Assembly: GCA_004431415.1 (NCBI GenBank)
Contig: QPMI01000496.1
Span: 124,001 to 188,000, forward strand
Direction of reading: 5' to 3'
DNA length: 64,000 nt
Origin: Cyanophora paradoxa
Lineage: Eukaryota > Glaucocystophyceae > Cyanophorales > Cyanophoraceae
The position numbers were made by a program, and so were the translations under genes. Shown in pieces: positions 23,736 through 34,700 of this stretch. How positions within the stretch are numbered: the stretch's first letter is position 1; every line of letters begins with the position of its first letter. Under the pieces are notes generated by a model. It saw only the letters and a list, made by a program, of their open reading frames with translations, made no database searches and was not told the origin of the DNA.

Positions 23736-24499
23736 AAGTATATGAGGCCCTACGCGTACGGAGTACGGACCCGGTACCCCGGTACGGTAAATGCGCGCGC
23801 GTGGCCATATGCATATGCATGCATGCATATGTGGACGGCACTGGACGCCTAGCTTATAGTCGTCGGCGACTCGTCGCCTACTACTAGGGCTACTAGCTAT
23901 AGCGTTATAAAAATTACCGCGGCCGCCGGGCCGGAGCGTCCGCACCACGTTCGCATTTCGTCTAGGCCTAGCGCTACTAGGCTAGCTGGCCTACTAGGCT
24001 AGTAGGCTGCCGCAGTGTCCGACGGTCCTGCACAACTAGCTATATAGCCGCTGAGCTACCGCTATAGAAGCCTGCGCCGCGGCCGTACGTGCTACACGCG
24101 GCACAGATCTAGATCTAGGCAGCGGTCAGCGCTCAGCCTGCTGCAGCTGGCAGAGTCGCGGGAGCCCTCGAGCTCAGCCTGGCAGGCTGGAACGCGCCGC
24201 GGCGTAGCTACCGTGCAGGGAAGCTCGAACTTCGGAAGCTACCGGCCGTCTTCTCCCGGGCTGCGTGCTAGCATCGCTGCAGCCCAGGCGGCCAAATTTC
24301 CCGACCAGCCGCGGAGTGTGCTGAACGCGGCCCCTGTTGCATAGGCGTAGGATGAGCGGCTGCGCCCTCGGGCGATGACAGAAACGGCAGTAGATTTGAG
24401 GTCAGCCGGCCGCACTGCGCTCCGTAACGCCCGCGCTGACCGCGTGTGCTCAAACCACGCGCAGCGGGCCCGACGCTATCGCGGACCACGTATCGGGAC

Positions 24500-26600
24500 A
24501 TGGAGGTAGTGCGGAAAGCCGTTTCGAATCCCGCCTGCTGGGCCTGCTCCGCAAGGGGCTCCACTCGCTCTCGCTGGGACCGGACGATGTCTCGGCGGGC
24601 GCCAACCTTGACCGCCAGGTCCGGCCAGCGCACACCGCAGGCCCTCCCCCGCGCGGCGCTTACGCGTGCGCAGAATGTGTTTGTAAAGTATTTGCCATCG
24701 GAGCTCACAGATCAGGGCCTGTACCAGGTCCGATTCCCGCGCCCCCGCCTTGCGCGTGCAGTTGACCCCAGCGCGGCCTTCGTGTAGCTTTTTTCGCCTT
24801 TTGGTGGTATTGTGTCGGCGAAGGTGATGGTTGATCACCAGACCGGGAACAGCCTGGGTTACGGGTGCGCTTCGCAAGCTTCGGCGTCAACCCCGCTGGT
24901 CAGCAGGCCGAGCTGATCCCGCCCGCCCCGCAGCTTCGTCCGGTACCAGTCGCCGGAAGAAGCCCAGAACGCAATAGCGCAGGTCTGCCACACGCCCCGC
25001 CCCCGATCTTCCCCACGGCCTCTGATCATCGCGACCGCAGATGAATGGAATGCGTGCGCTCGGGCCCCGCGGTCGCCAGTCGCTCCCCCCGACGCCCTCG
25101 CAGGGATAGGAAACAAGACGCTCCTGTGCAAGCTCTCGAACTCGTCCCCAGCCTCCTCGAACACCCCCGGATCCCCCTCTGCGGAGCCCTCGAACAACCT
25201 GTACATCAAGCCGCTGCAGACGTCCACTACGGAAGGTGCCCCCGAATCGCATCCCGTTCTTGAACACGGGCCGCACGCACCGTAACGCCCCCCCTTCTGC
25301 GCTCCGCAGCCGACCTCCGGAAAATGTTCCAAGCATTCGGGGAGATCGTCGACGTCAAGGTTATGGTGCGCGCCAGCGTTCGAAATCCGAACGAACCGCG
25401 GATTTAATTTTCGCCCGGTCCAGGTCGATCGCCAGACGGGCGTCTCCCGCCAGATCGGATTCGTGCGCTTCGAGCGGGTGGAGGACGCCACGAAGGCGGC
25501 GCTCCAGATGAACGGCCTGAAGCTCGACAACAACGCGCCCCCCCTCGTGGGTTCGTTCGCTCGCTCGCTCGCTCGCCGGATTCCCGCCGCTGAGCGCGCT
25601 GCGCGCGGCAGTCAAGTACGCGGAGTCGGACGACCAGAAGCGCATGCGCCGCGCCAAGCAGCAGCAGCGCCAGGAGCTCGTCGCCTCCCGCAAGTCCGGG
25701 CTCTCGACGGGCAGCAGCCCCACGCCCTTCGCCTACGTCCCCCCCGCCGTGCGGCCCGCGCCCGCCGTCCCTCTCTGCCCCCCAGCCCCTCGCTCCTTAC
25801 CTGGGGCCGCGCAGCCGCCCGGCGTTCCTCCGCTGTACATGGATGGGGGCGCGGTGCGCCCCCTTTCCTTTCCTTTCCTTCTTTTCGCTGCCATCGCCGC
25901 CGACGACGGAACCGAGCGTGCCGCCTCGCAGGCGATCATGCCGAGCCCGCTGTACCCCTCCCTCCTCTCCTCCGTGCCGTACATGGGGTCGAGCGATCTC
26001 TTCGGAAACGCGCTGTACGCCACGGGCGCCTCCAACGCCTCTGCTTTCTCGTCCAACATCTCCGCCGTGCGCCGCTTTCAAATCCCCGCTCCGCCCCGCC
26101 CTGGATCTGATCGTGCCCCCCGCCCCGCCCCGGCCCGCAGGACGCCAGCAATCTTTTTGTCTTCCACCTTCCCAGCGAGGTCGACGACGCCCGCCTCGCC
26201 GCGCTTTTCGCGCCGTTCGGCCACATAGACTCGGTCAAGGTGCCCCCGATGTGTTCCCCCCGGTTGCTACAGCCCTGCTGACGAGTGCTTCCCCCCCCCC
26301 CCCCCCCCCCCCCCCGCAGGTTATTACAGACAAGGTCACAGGTGAATCGAAGGGATATGGATTTGTGAAGTTCTCTCGCCTAGAGGGTACGCTTTTGTGC
26401 AACACCTCGCCTTGATCCACCCTTTGTGACGCATGCCATGCAGATGCCATGCGCTCTGTTGCTTCTATGAATGGGTTTAAACTAGGTAACAAGCATCTTA
26501 AAGGTCAGCGTTACCTTCCTTTTACACCTTTGCTTCAACTGATAATCAGTCTCGCCGCGCCGCAGTATCTTTTAAGACAGCGGGCCCCGGCCTTCGGTAA
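24500..26600 (+). CDS. two-RRM RNA-binding protein, CELF/ELAV-like
   Basis: Likely sequence-specific mRNA-binding protein acting in splicing, stability or translation. A small first exon (ATGGAG, 24500) and one giving GLHSLSLGPDDVSAGANLDR precede RRM1: RNP2 NVFVKYLPSELTDQ (24689-24714), then ADLRKMFQAFGEIVDVKVM (about 25311-25363) and RNP1-like RQIGFVRFERVEDATKAAL. The DNA supports a GC-AG junction between TDQ and ADLRKMF. A Lys/Gln-rich linker (SDDQKRMRRAKQQQRQEL) and a Pro-rich spacer (PPVRPAPAV-type) follow. RRM2 has NLFVFHLPSEVDDARLAALF, VITDKVTGESKGYGFVKFS and MRSVASMNGFKLGNKHLK. The last exon gives VSFKTAGPGLR with TAA at 26598-26600. Exon starts before 24680 are tentative. Confidence 0.82.
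26291..26315 (+). repeat. 25-base C homopolymer at an intron 3' end
   Basis: Uninterrupted C run followed directly by GCAG and the RRM2 exon (VITDKVTGE). It acts as the polypyrimidine tract. Confidence 0.9.
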
Positions 26601-26724
26601 TCTCTACCCTAGTGTATTCCCTTCAATGTATGTGACTCTGTGTGTGGCGGAAGCCAACTGCGAGTTTAATTAAATGAACCTTAAACCGCGCGAAGACCCG
26701 AGGGCTCCGAGAGGTGACGTGTAC

Positions 26725-26960
26725 TGAGTCATGCCCCTGCGGCACCTCACCCTCTCGGGCTCCCACTGCAGCTGGTCCCGCCCTATACTGCCCTGATATT
26801 CCGACGCGCACGCGCCCCGGCCCCGGGGGCTTTCCAGGCGCCCGCGCTGCAATATTAATTTGCAACAGCTTCGAAGTCCCCGACAGTCGACCTCACCCCA
26901 CGCCGCACGCCCAGCTCGCCGACGTCCGAAAGGCTTTATCGGCCTACCTTGCAAACTTAG
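26725..26960 (+). pseudogene. decayed partial copy of the 27959-28407 region
   Basis: Segments GTCATGCCCCTGCGGCA, CGCACGCGCCCCGGCC, TTCCAGGCGCCCGCGCTGCA and CACGCCGCACGC, up to CTTGCAAAC, recur in the same order at 27959-28040 and 28275-28407. About 235 bases lying between those two blocks are absent here. The reading frame of the downstream gene (PHAQLADVRKALSAYLANL) is partly preserved but has no start and no acidic tail. Confidence 0.6.
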
Positions 26961-28158
26961 TACTAGTACTAGTCACTGAGTCCGATCTATCAAACAGGGG
27001 CCTGCATGGCGCGCGGCCGGCTGGGCCTGCTTCTCGGGGCTAGGCCTGACGGCTGGAGAAGGGGCGGGACGAGGGAGCAGAGGCAAGGAGAGGGGGTGGG
27101 GGAGGAGGGAGGGCGGGAGGAAAAGGGGAGGGGGGGGATCGGCTGCCGCAGTGCGGGGGTACCGGTGAGAAGGGAGCCGCCGACCTGAGCTCGATCGCGA
27201 GGGTCCAACCCGAGCCCGCTCAGAGTACCATACTTTCGTAGGGTGCGTGCCGACGAGCGCCCTACAGATACGTGTATACGGAGCCGGCGAGGATGAGGGC
27301 GAGGGCGCGGGCGAGGGCGAGGGCGGCGCGCACGCACCCTCGATTCAGTCGCTCGAGCCCAAGCGAAAGACGCCGTGTCACGGAGGTAGCCTTCCTGCGC
27401 GGGCGCTGATCGATGTAGCGGAACGGCACCGTGCGGGCGCGCGGCCGCGCCGCAGAGCGGAGAGGCGGCGGGGCGGCGAAGCCGCCTGCAAACGAGGCTC
27501 GCTGCGCGTGCAAAGGAGGGCGGGCGGGAGGGCGGCCGCGGCGAGCCAGGTCTATATCTAGGCGGGCGACTCGGCGACGTCGACGTCGACCGCGCTCCGC
27601 CAGCCTTGCGATCGGAGCCTCCCCGACCCTGCGCCAGTTACCTGCGCATGCGGCGGCCTGAAGGAGTCACTGCTTGGGCGGCGGGAAGTTGGGCCGCGCG
27701 CCGCTTACATACTGCAGCTTGGCATGCCGGCGGCCGCACTAGTACTTATACCAGCTGCGCTTGCAGCCGCTGCTTCCAACACTGCACTGCGGCAGCCTCG
27801 CCCAGCCACGGCACCAGGCTTAAGCGCGACAGCTGGCGCATGCAGCAGCATTGCACTGCAGCTGCTAGGACTGCGGCGCCTTTGGCTTCGAGAATTCGAT
27901 CGCCGTGCCGGCGCCGGCCTCGCCATCAACGCCTTCCCCGATTCCGTTCCCCCCGTCTAGTCATGCCCCTGCGGCATCTCAACACCCCCCCCTCCCCCTC
28001 CCCCCCCCACCACTGTCCCGCCTTTTATACTGTCCTGATCGACCGCCCGATCTTCTGTAGCCCCTTCGAGGCTTCCGGCAAGATCTGCGCCGTGAGCAGT
28101 CTGCTGCAGCTGAGAGACTTGGGCGCGCTCGACCTCCAGCCCTGCAGCGAGTCGAGCC
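26961..28158. other. intergenic stretch, no supported gene
   Basis: GC-rich with Arg-rich chance frames on both strands and GCAG/GCTGC tracts at 27700-27880. It contains the 5' duplicated block (27959-28040). No family motif was recognised. Confidence 0.5.
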
Positions 28159-28899
28159 ATGCTGCTCGCCAAGATCAGGCAGCTCGAGCAGAGCCCCGAT
28201 GCGCGGTGCGGAGGCTACGACGACGATTTCCTCGCGTACGAGCACCAGCACTGGGCGATGGGCCCCTGCAGCACGACCGAGGCGCACGCGCCCCGGCCGT
28301 CGATTTCCAGGCGCCCGCGCTGCAACAGCTTTCCCGACAGTCACTCCACGCCGCACGCTCAGCTTGCCGACGCCCGAAAGGCTCTCTCAGCTCATCTTGC
28401 AAACGTAGTGCGATCTGTCGTGCAAGTAGTTGACAGAGCGTCCGCGCACGGCGATCGGTCGGTCCTTCTTCACGCAGGTTCGCTGCTCCGCGATTTTATG
28501 CCAAGATTGCGAACTTATCTCGATCCGCGCGCAGTAAGCCAGCATTTGGAACAGTACAGTAAGAGCTACCTCGCTCTCCGCGCGCTCGACGTGTCGATCG
28601 CACAGCGCGTTTTCTGCAAAGCCTACCAGGTTTGGACGATTGCGTGCTCGTCCACACGTGGATCTGACAGGGGTCAGCAGGATTACCAAGAAGAGGCTCG
28701 GAGGCTCGCGCACGCAAAGAACCGGCTTGCCCGCCGCTGGAAGCCGGCGTGCGGCGCGCTGGAGGAGGAGTCGGACGAGGATTCGTCGGACAGCGAGGAC
28801 GACAGTCTCCGGCGCGCGTCCTCGGACTGGATCAGCGAGCGCTCCTTGTCGATCGGCAGCTGCGACTCCAGCGACAGCTCGCCCGCCTCCTCCCCGTGA
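28159..28899 (+). CDS. hypothetical single-exon protein with acidic Ser-rich tail
   Basis: The 246-residue frame opens at an ATG (MLLAKIRQLEQSPDARC) and ends SDSSPASSP with TGA. The middle is helical and Leu/Arg-rich (ARKALSAHLANVVRSVVQVV, LRDFMPRLRTYL, YLALRALDVSIAQRVF). The C-terminus is strongly acidic (EEESDEDSSDSEDD) and then Ser-rich. No family is recognised. Support comes from frame length, the biased acidic tail and a partly frame-preserving decayed copy 1.4 kb upstream. Unspliced introns or a different start are possible. Confidence 0.45.
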   Translation: MLLAKIRQLEQSPDARCGGYDDDFLAYEHQHWAMGPCSTTEAHAPRPSISRRPRCNSFPDSHSTPHAQLADARKALSAHLANVVRSVVQVVDRASAHGDRSVLLHAGSLLRDFMPRLRTYLDPRAVSQHLEQYSKSYLALRALDVSIAQRVFCKAYQVWTIACSSTRGSDRGQQDYQEEARRLAHAKNRLARRWKPACGALEEESDEDSSDSEDDSLRRASSDWISERSLSIGSCDSSDSSPASSP

Positions 28900-30152
28900 G
28901 ATTGCGAGACCGCCAGCGGCCAGCAAAGCCCTGGCGGCCAGCTATACAGCAGCCGTTCGACGCATTAGGGTCAGGCTGTACATTGCGGCGCGGCGCGGCC
29001 CTGGCGACGCCGACCCGCCGCGCCGCCTATGGATATTCCTCCTGGGGGTTCCGCGATCTCGGCCGGCCCGCCACCGTCCCGAGGCCCCCTTCGGCGATGT
29101 ATTTTATTCGATTCGGAGTAGTCCGCAGTGGTTATTAGGTCGACGTCCCCACATCCGGACTTTCTTCCTTCCGCTCGTGTCACTTAGTTTTCCCTTTTTG
29201 CAATTCGTTCGCTTTACTTCCTTTTTCGCTTCTTCGCATTCCTCTTCCTCCCCATTGGTGAGCTGAGCTTGCCTACAGTTTTGAATGTCGCGACGCGGCT
29301 CACAGATGGTTTTTCAAGGTTCCTCCAGCCAGAATTACGTAGCGTAGTATAGGAACTTGCGTTCTCGCTTCTTGTAACAGTAACTAACGCCCTTACGATC
29401 CGATTGACACTCATACGTAGACAGGCTGTACACGCATCTTATAACACGGTTAGCTCGTCCTGTAGAGCTCGGATACGTACTCGTGGCCTCATAATTTCCC
29501 GTGTAGTTGTCGAAAGTGCCTGTCAAGTTTGTATTTCTTCGTAGCCTGGGGTAGCTCAAGGGTTAGATGTAGGCTCGCGCTCTTGCATATTTCCGCTGTC
29601 TATTTCAATCAACTGAACTCTTTACACTCCATATGCATGCCACCGGCGGCGAGTCGGGCACTGCCTATCTGAGCCTATCCTATCTGCCTATAGCTATCGA
29701 CTCTCATGAGCCTCGGACTCGGGAGTCGACGTCTCGTGCATATATCATGATCATATGCATATGCATGATCATGATAACGCCGCCTTTAATTCGCTCGAAA
29801 TAGCGCGGCTCGAGTCGCCGCGGCGCTGTCGCAGCACTACTACTGCGCCAGTGCGATTGAGCGCGCGCTCAATCGATATCGCAAGCCATTCAAGATGTGT
29901 TAAAAAATATTTCGAGTGCAGTTGCGGTTTCGATATGTCAAACTTAGCGTGATTCGAAATTCAAGACTCTGTAATCTGTCCTGCATACACTCTAACTGCC
30001 TTATTCGTGTACATCAACGAAGGCCTCTGTCGCTCTTCGATGAAAGCTGCTTAGATTCGACGGTGAATAGCTGCCTGAAACTGATTCTGCTTTCGCGAAA
30101 TTCTGACTGATGAAAAACTGAATGTGACTAAATGCGCTGCGGCATCTCAAGA
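28900..30152. other. gene-free, lower-GC intergenic stretch
   Basis: A near-palindrome of CATGATC/GATCATG units lies at 29745-29778. No exon, tRNA or direct repeat is recognised. Confidence 0.6.
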
Positions 30153-31361
30153 TCAGAGCTTGAGCTCACAGCTGCGGGAAGCATGTGAGGGCAGGACGGA
30201 TTGAAGGTGGCGAAGCGCGTACCCGTCCTTGCCGCACTTCGGGCGGCCCGTGATGGTGAGGCGGTTCGCGGCCCAGACATCGTAGACGCGGTCAAAGACC
30301 GGGCTGGCGGCGCTTGGAGTGAGAAATCCCAGCAAGCCTAAGGCTGGGTGTGTCGAAACCGTACCGGAGGCCGGGCCAGGCGGTCGGGGCGTATATCCAG
30401 CCGAGGCCGATGGCTTTGTAAGTGCGCCGGAAGACTTCCATGCCGACGACACTGCTGCCATCGGGAAGCACAGCGTGGATCTTGTCCATCGCCTCGTCCC
30501 ACGAAACGCCGCCGTTCATCGCGGGGTCGTAGTTGGGGTCGGCGATGTCCTGCAGCGCCATCAGCGGTGGTCAGCTTCGTCGGCGGTGCTTAGCACCGTA
30601 GCGGTGGTCAAACCTCGAAAATTATCTTGCCTGCCTTGTCCTTCGACTTCAGGAAATCAACCTCCTTGACGCAGATCTGTTGAACACGGTAAGCAACTGT
30701 CCTGCCATACGCGCAAGGGGAACCCGCCGGGAGGGCGGGGAGGCAGGCTAAGGTAACTGCGAACTGAAACGGTTCGAGCGCCGGTTCGAAAACAGGCTGA
30801 ACAATGTGCTGGGCGGGGCTCGCTAGAGCACAAGATACATATCAAATGCTGCTCATCCCGCTTCCTGCTGCGGGCTAGCTGCAGGTTTGGGTGTACGTAT
30901 AGAACGAAAGGCCGCGAGTTGATTCTGCCTCGCTCCAGGATGCCGAAACCCGCGACTAATTGCGTTTCCGGGAACAATAAACGCACCGGGCACTCGCCGT
31001 CATACAAGAGCTTGATCTCCGCGCCCTCGGGCCATTCGTACTTTTTGGTCATGGCACGCTCCTCGAGCGGGGCGGCGTCGAACGCCTGAGCGGCGTCAAA
31101 AGAAGCTTTGCACAAATCCCAGCAAAAACGGCAGACCGCAACGGGCGGAGTGGGAAAACTAGGAAGGGCCTGCGGCCTGCTGGCGGCCGAAAACGTGCGG
31201 ACCGGCCGAACGCTGGGAACGAAAGCTGTGCTAAGGATGACGCGCTGAGGCCGCCTGGCTGACTGGACGCCGCACGCCTGGGCGCAGGCGTTCGCGCGCG
31301 TGACCGGAGCGGAACGGCTGACCGCCGCGGAGACGGCGGTGAACGTTGAAAACGCGCTCAT
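30153..31361 (-). CDS. DCC-family (DUF393) thiol-disulfide oxidoreductase-like protein, organelle-targeted
   Basis: The start ATG at 31359-31361 opens a Ser/Ala/Arg/Val-rich leader (MSAFSTFTAVSAAVSRSAPV) typical of a plastid or mitochondrial presequence. The body has EWPEGAEIKLLYDGECP (about 30990-31045), the DxxCPxC signature completed by the next exon (ICVKEVDFLKSKDKAGKIIF), then DIADPNYDPAMNGGVSWDEA, IHAVLPDGSSVVGMEVFRR, YKAIGLGWIYAPT, PVFDRVYDVWAANRLTITGR and LHLQ-type residues before CELKL and the TGA at 30153-30155. Family members are small membrane-associated redox proteins of poorly known function. Confidence 0.85.
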
Positions 31362-31792
31362 GTTTCGCTTTGTAAGGTTGCCCGCGCCGGTGCGAGACCT
31401 AGGACCAAGTGCCGCAAATCAGTGTCACAGTGTAGTGCCGGGGTACCTGTTGCGAAGGTTGAACGTCATCCCCACCCTGGATGTGCAGCTACGCACGTGC
31501 ACGCATGCGCAGCGCCGGCGCTCGGCGGCCGGCGCCGGCCGCGCCGCGCACCGCGGCCGTTTCGGATGGCGTGCTTTTGATCCGATGATCAGGGTCATGA
31601 TCATGACTTATGAGTCGCATACTATGATAGCAACGCTGATTGCTAGGACCGGAGCGCCGCGCATGAGCAGCGCTAGCGCGCGAGCTAGCGCTGGGCTCTC
31701 GAAGCACGTGGCCGCGGCCCGCGGCCGCCGCGGCCTGCAGCGCTAGCTGATCTGACTCATGAGCGCCGGCGCCGGCGCTGCTGGCCGAATAC
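31362..31792. other. gene-free spacer with palindromes and one ATCCGATGATC copy
   Basis: GC-rich ends around an AT-richer core. The 11-mer is at 31580-31590. No coding signal is seen. Confidence 0.55.
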
Positions 31793-34700
31793 CTACACGG
31801 GCGAAGTGTGTGCTGGCCACCAGCCCCCTTGGCCTCCGGTGCTGCCGCGGCCGCGGCCGCGGCCGCGGGGCGGGCCTGCACCCGGTCCTCCGCGCCCCGC
31901 GCCCCGACTGCCGCGGCCGCCAGGCCCGCCGGCGCCCCGCGCGACGCCGGCGCCCCGGCCGCGGGGCACGAAGCCCCGCCCCGCGGCTGGGCCTCGCTCT
32001 GGGGTCCCCTGCGTGGGGTACCAGCCGCGAGGGGGCGTGGCCATGACCCGGCCCCGGCCGGAGGGGTACCGGGGCCGGAGGAGGGTCGCCGGCGGCGGGG
32101 CCGAGTGCTGCGCGCGGAAGCGGAGCCTGCGGGAGCTGCGGGGCGGACGAACAGTGAGCGCCCTCCCCGTCGCTCGCGACGGGGCGACGCCGACGAGGCG
32201 GGCGGGCGGGCGGGCGGGCGGGCGGGCGGACCGGAGGAGCTCGTCCCAGCGGCCCCGGGCGGCCTCCATGCGCCCGAGGAGCGCCCCCGCCGCCGGCGCC
32301 TGCGCCAGCGCCGCGCGGGCGGCGTCTGCGTCGCCCGCGGCGGCGGCCTCCTGGGCGGCGGCGAGGGCCCGCAGCGCCGCCTCGGCCTCGGCCGCCAGCT
32401 GCCCCGCCGCCTCCAGCTCCTCGTACGCCGAGGCCTGGGCCCCGCCCCCGCAGCCGCCGCCGGTGAGCGAGGGGCGCGCCGGCCCGGCTCCAGAGGGGGG
32501 GGGGGAGGCAAGAGGGCGATGAGAGTCTCTCTTGGAGAGCCTTTCCGACATTCTCGCCGCTTTTGCATGGGAGGCGGACCTGCAGGGCGCGCTGGGAGCT
32601 CGCCGAGTCCGCCGCCGCCGACGGGAGGCACGCCCGCAGCGCCGAGGCCGTCCACGGCGCCCCTGCGCTATTTTTAGACGCGGGGCGGGGCGGTGCGGGG
32701 GTACGCGGGTGGCGGGGGTGGGGCGGGGGGTACCGGAGTAGAGGGAGCGGAGGTTGGCGTCGAGCTCGGACCAGGAGGCGGCGGGGACGCCGGCCTGCCC
32801 CGCCCCTGAGAAGAAGGGAAGGCGGGGGGGGGGGGGGGGAGGGGGGGGGGGGAGGGGCGGGCCTCGCGGGCGCGCTGGCAGCAGATGGCGTCCCCGGAGA
32901 GCAGGACCAGGTTCACCGGCCCCGCCCCCGCCCCCGCCCCCGCCTCGCCCTGTCCCCGATCGAGTTCAGCCGGCCGGGCCGGGGGAATCGGGGCCCGGCG
33001 GGGGGTACACGAGGGCGCACGTTCCCGGGGGAAGAAGAAGTCTGCCCGGCGGCCTGCATGCGTCCCCGCAGTTGATCAGGGGGCGATGGGTCGGCTGGGT
33101 TTCATAGCAGCTGAGAGAGGAGTGGGGGAGGAGGGGGGGTACGCGCCTGGAGCTCCCGCGCCGCGTCGCGCATTACGAGGAGCGCCACATCAATGATGAG
33201 GCCTGGGGGGTACGGGGTGGGCGGCGGGAGGGGGAGGGGGGAGAAGAGGGGCTGGCGCACCGTCCTTGTCCTTCCGCGGGGCGGAGCCGACGATGGGCGA
33301 GCGACCAGGGGTACTGCGCACCCCAGATTCAAAAGAGGTCGAAGGAGAGCGGAGACTACGTACCTCGAGACGACGCGGAGGTCGTCGTAGCGTACCCGGT
33401 CCTCGCCCTCCACCCGATCCAGGACCTGAGGGGTACGGGATAACATCCAACCGTGTGCGGGTTGCGAATATGGGGTACGGCGCGCCTCGAGAAACCCGAG
33501 GGCCTTGCAGGCGTTCACGTATCTGTCGGAAAGGAGTGTTGGAAGTACAGTTTCCTTCCGGAACGCGGGGAGGGGTACGGATGCTCGCCCGTCGTCGCGG
33601 AAGAGGGAGGAGACGCGACGCCTGCAGTCCTGCGGGCGACGGGGGCGGGGCGGAGCTAAGAGCTGCGGGCGGGCGGGCGGGCGGGCGCCGCGGGCGCGGG
33701 GCGGACCGGGCGGTGCTTAAGGCCGTCCAGCTCGCCTCGCACCGTGTCTGATCGAATCCCAGGATGTCAGGCGGCGAACTTGGGCAGCCCCAAAGCTTGG
33801 TACGCGCAGCAGCAGCCTAGGCGCCGGCTGGGGAGGCGGCTGGGAGCCGCGGGGCTCCTTCCCAAGCCGCCGCCGGCGGCCGCGGGGCGCGGGGCGCGGG
33901 ACGCACCGGTGATGAGGAAGACGACGGCCTCGGACTCGTCGCCCCCCGCCGCCCCCGCCCCGAACGCCCCCCGCCGCGCCTGCCCCCGCCCGCCCCTCAG
34001 CTCCACGCCGGCCCGCCCTTCTCCTCTCCCCGAGGGGGGTACGCGCGCGCCCGCTCGAGGAGGGCAAAGAAGGTGAAGCCGTCCCCCCCGTGGCGCTCGT
34101 CCGCCATCTCCAGGACCACCTGCGGGTACGCCGTTTTCGGAGGGGGGGGGGGGGGGGTGGGGGTCGCGGGCGCCGGGGGCGCCTCTAACGTGTCCAGATT
34201 CCGCAGCGGGCGGGGCGGGGCGGGGGGGGGGGGGGGGCTGGGGGCGCACGTTCGTGTCGAGGAGGAGGAGCATGGGGAGGGCGGGGGCCCCCGCGGGCCG
34301 CGGCCCGGCCCCCTGCGGCGTCGCCTCCGCCCCAGGCCCCTGCAGCCCCTCCGCCTCCTCCTCCTCTTCCTCCTCCTGCTTCTCCGGCTCGGCCCCCGCT
34401 GCTTCTTCCTCACTCTCGTCCCCGCCCTCTTCCTCCCGGGCTTCGGCTCCGGCTCCTGCCGCCTCGGCCGCCGGGGGCGCCGCCTGTACCTGTACCCCCG
34501 CTTCGGCCTCCGGGGCCGGCCCGGCCGCCCCTCCCTCCTCCTCTTCGGTGTCCTGCTGCGCCTGAGGCGGGGGGTACGGGCCGGGCACGAGCGCCGGCTC
34601 GGGCGCACGGATGCGACGTAGATGGGCGTACCCCGGCCCAGGCCGCGCCCGCGTCCCCGCGGGGTGCCTCGCGCCAGGCCGCCCCGGGGGCCCGGCGCCA

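Larger units (their letters stand above)
21004..24499. other. gene-free 3.5-kb stretch rich in inverted repeats
   Basis: Base composition swings between AT-rich islands (21010-21190, 21780-22850, 23040-23300) and very GC-rich ones (21300-21740). No exon with family resemblance is seen. It holds one reverse copy of ATCCGATGATC (21761-21771) and the elements listed at 22136, 22522 and 23489. Confidence 0.65.
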
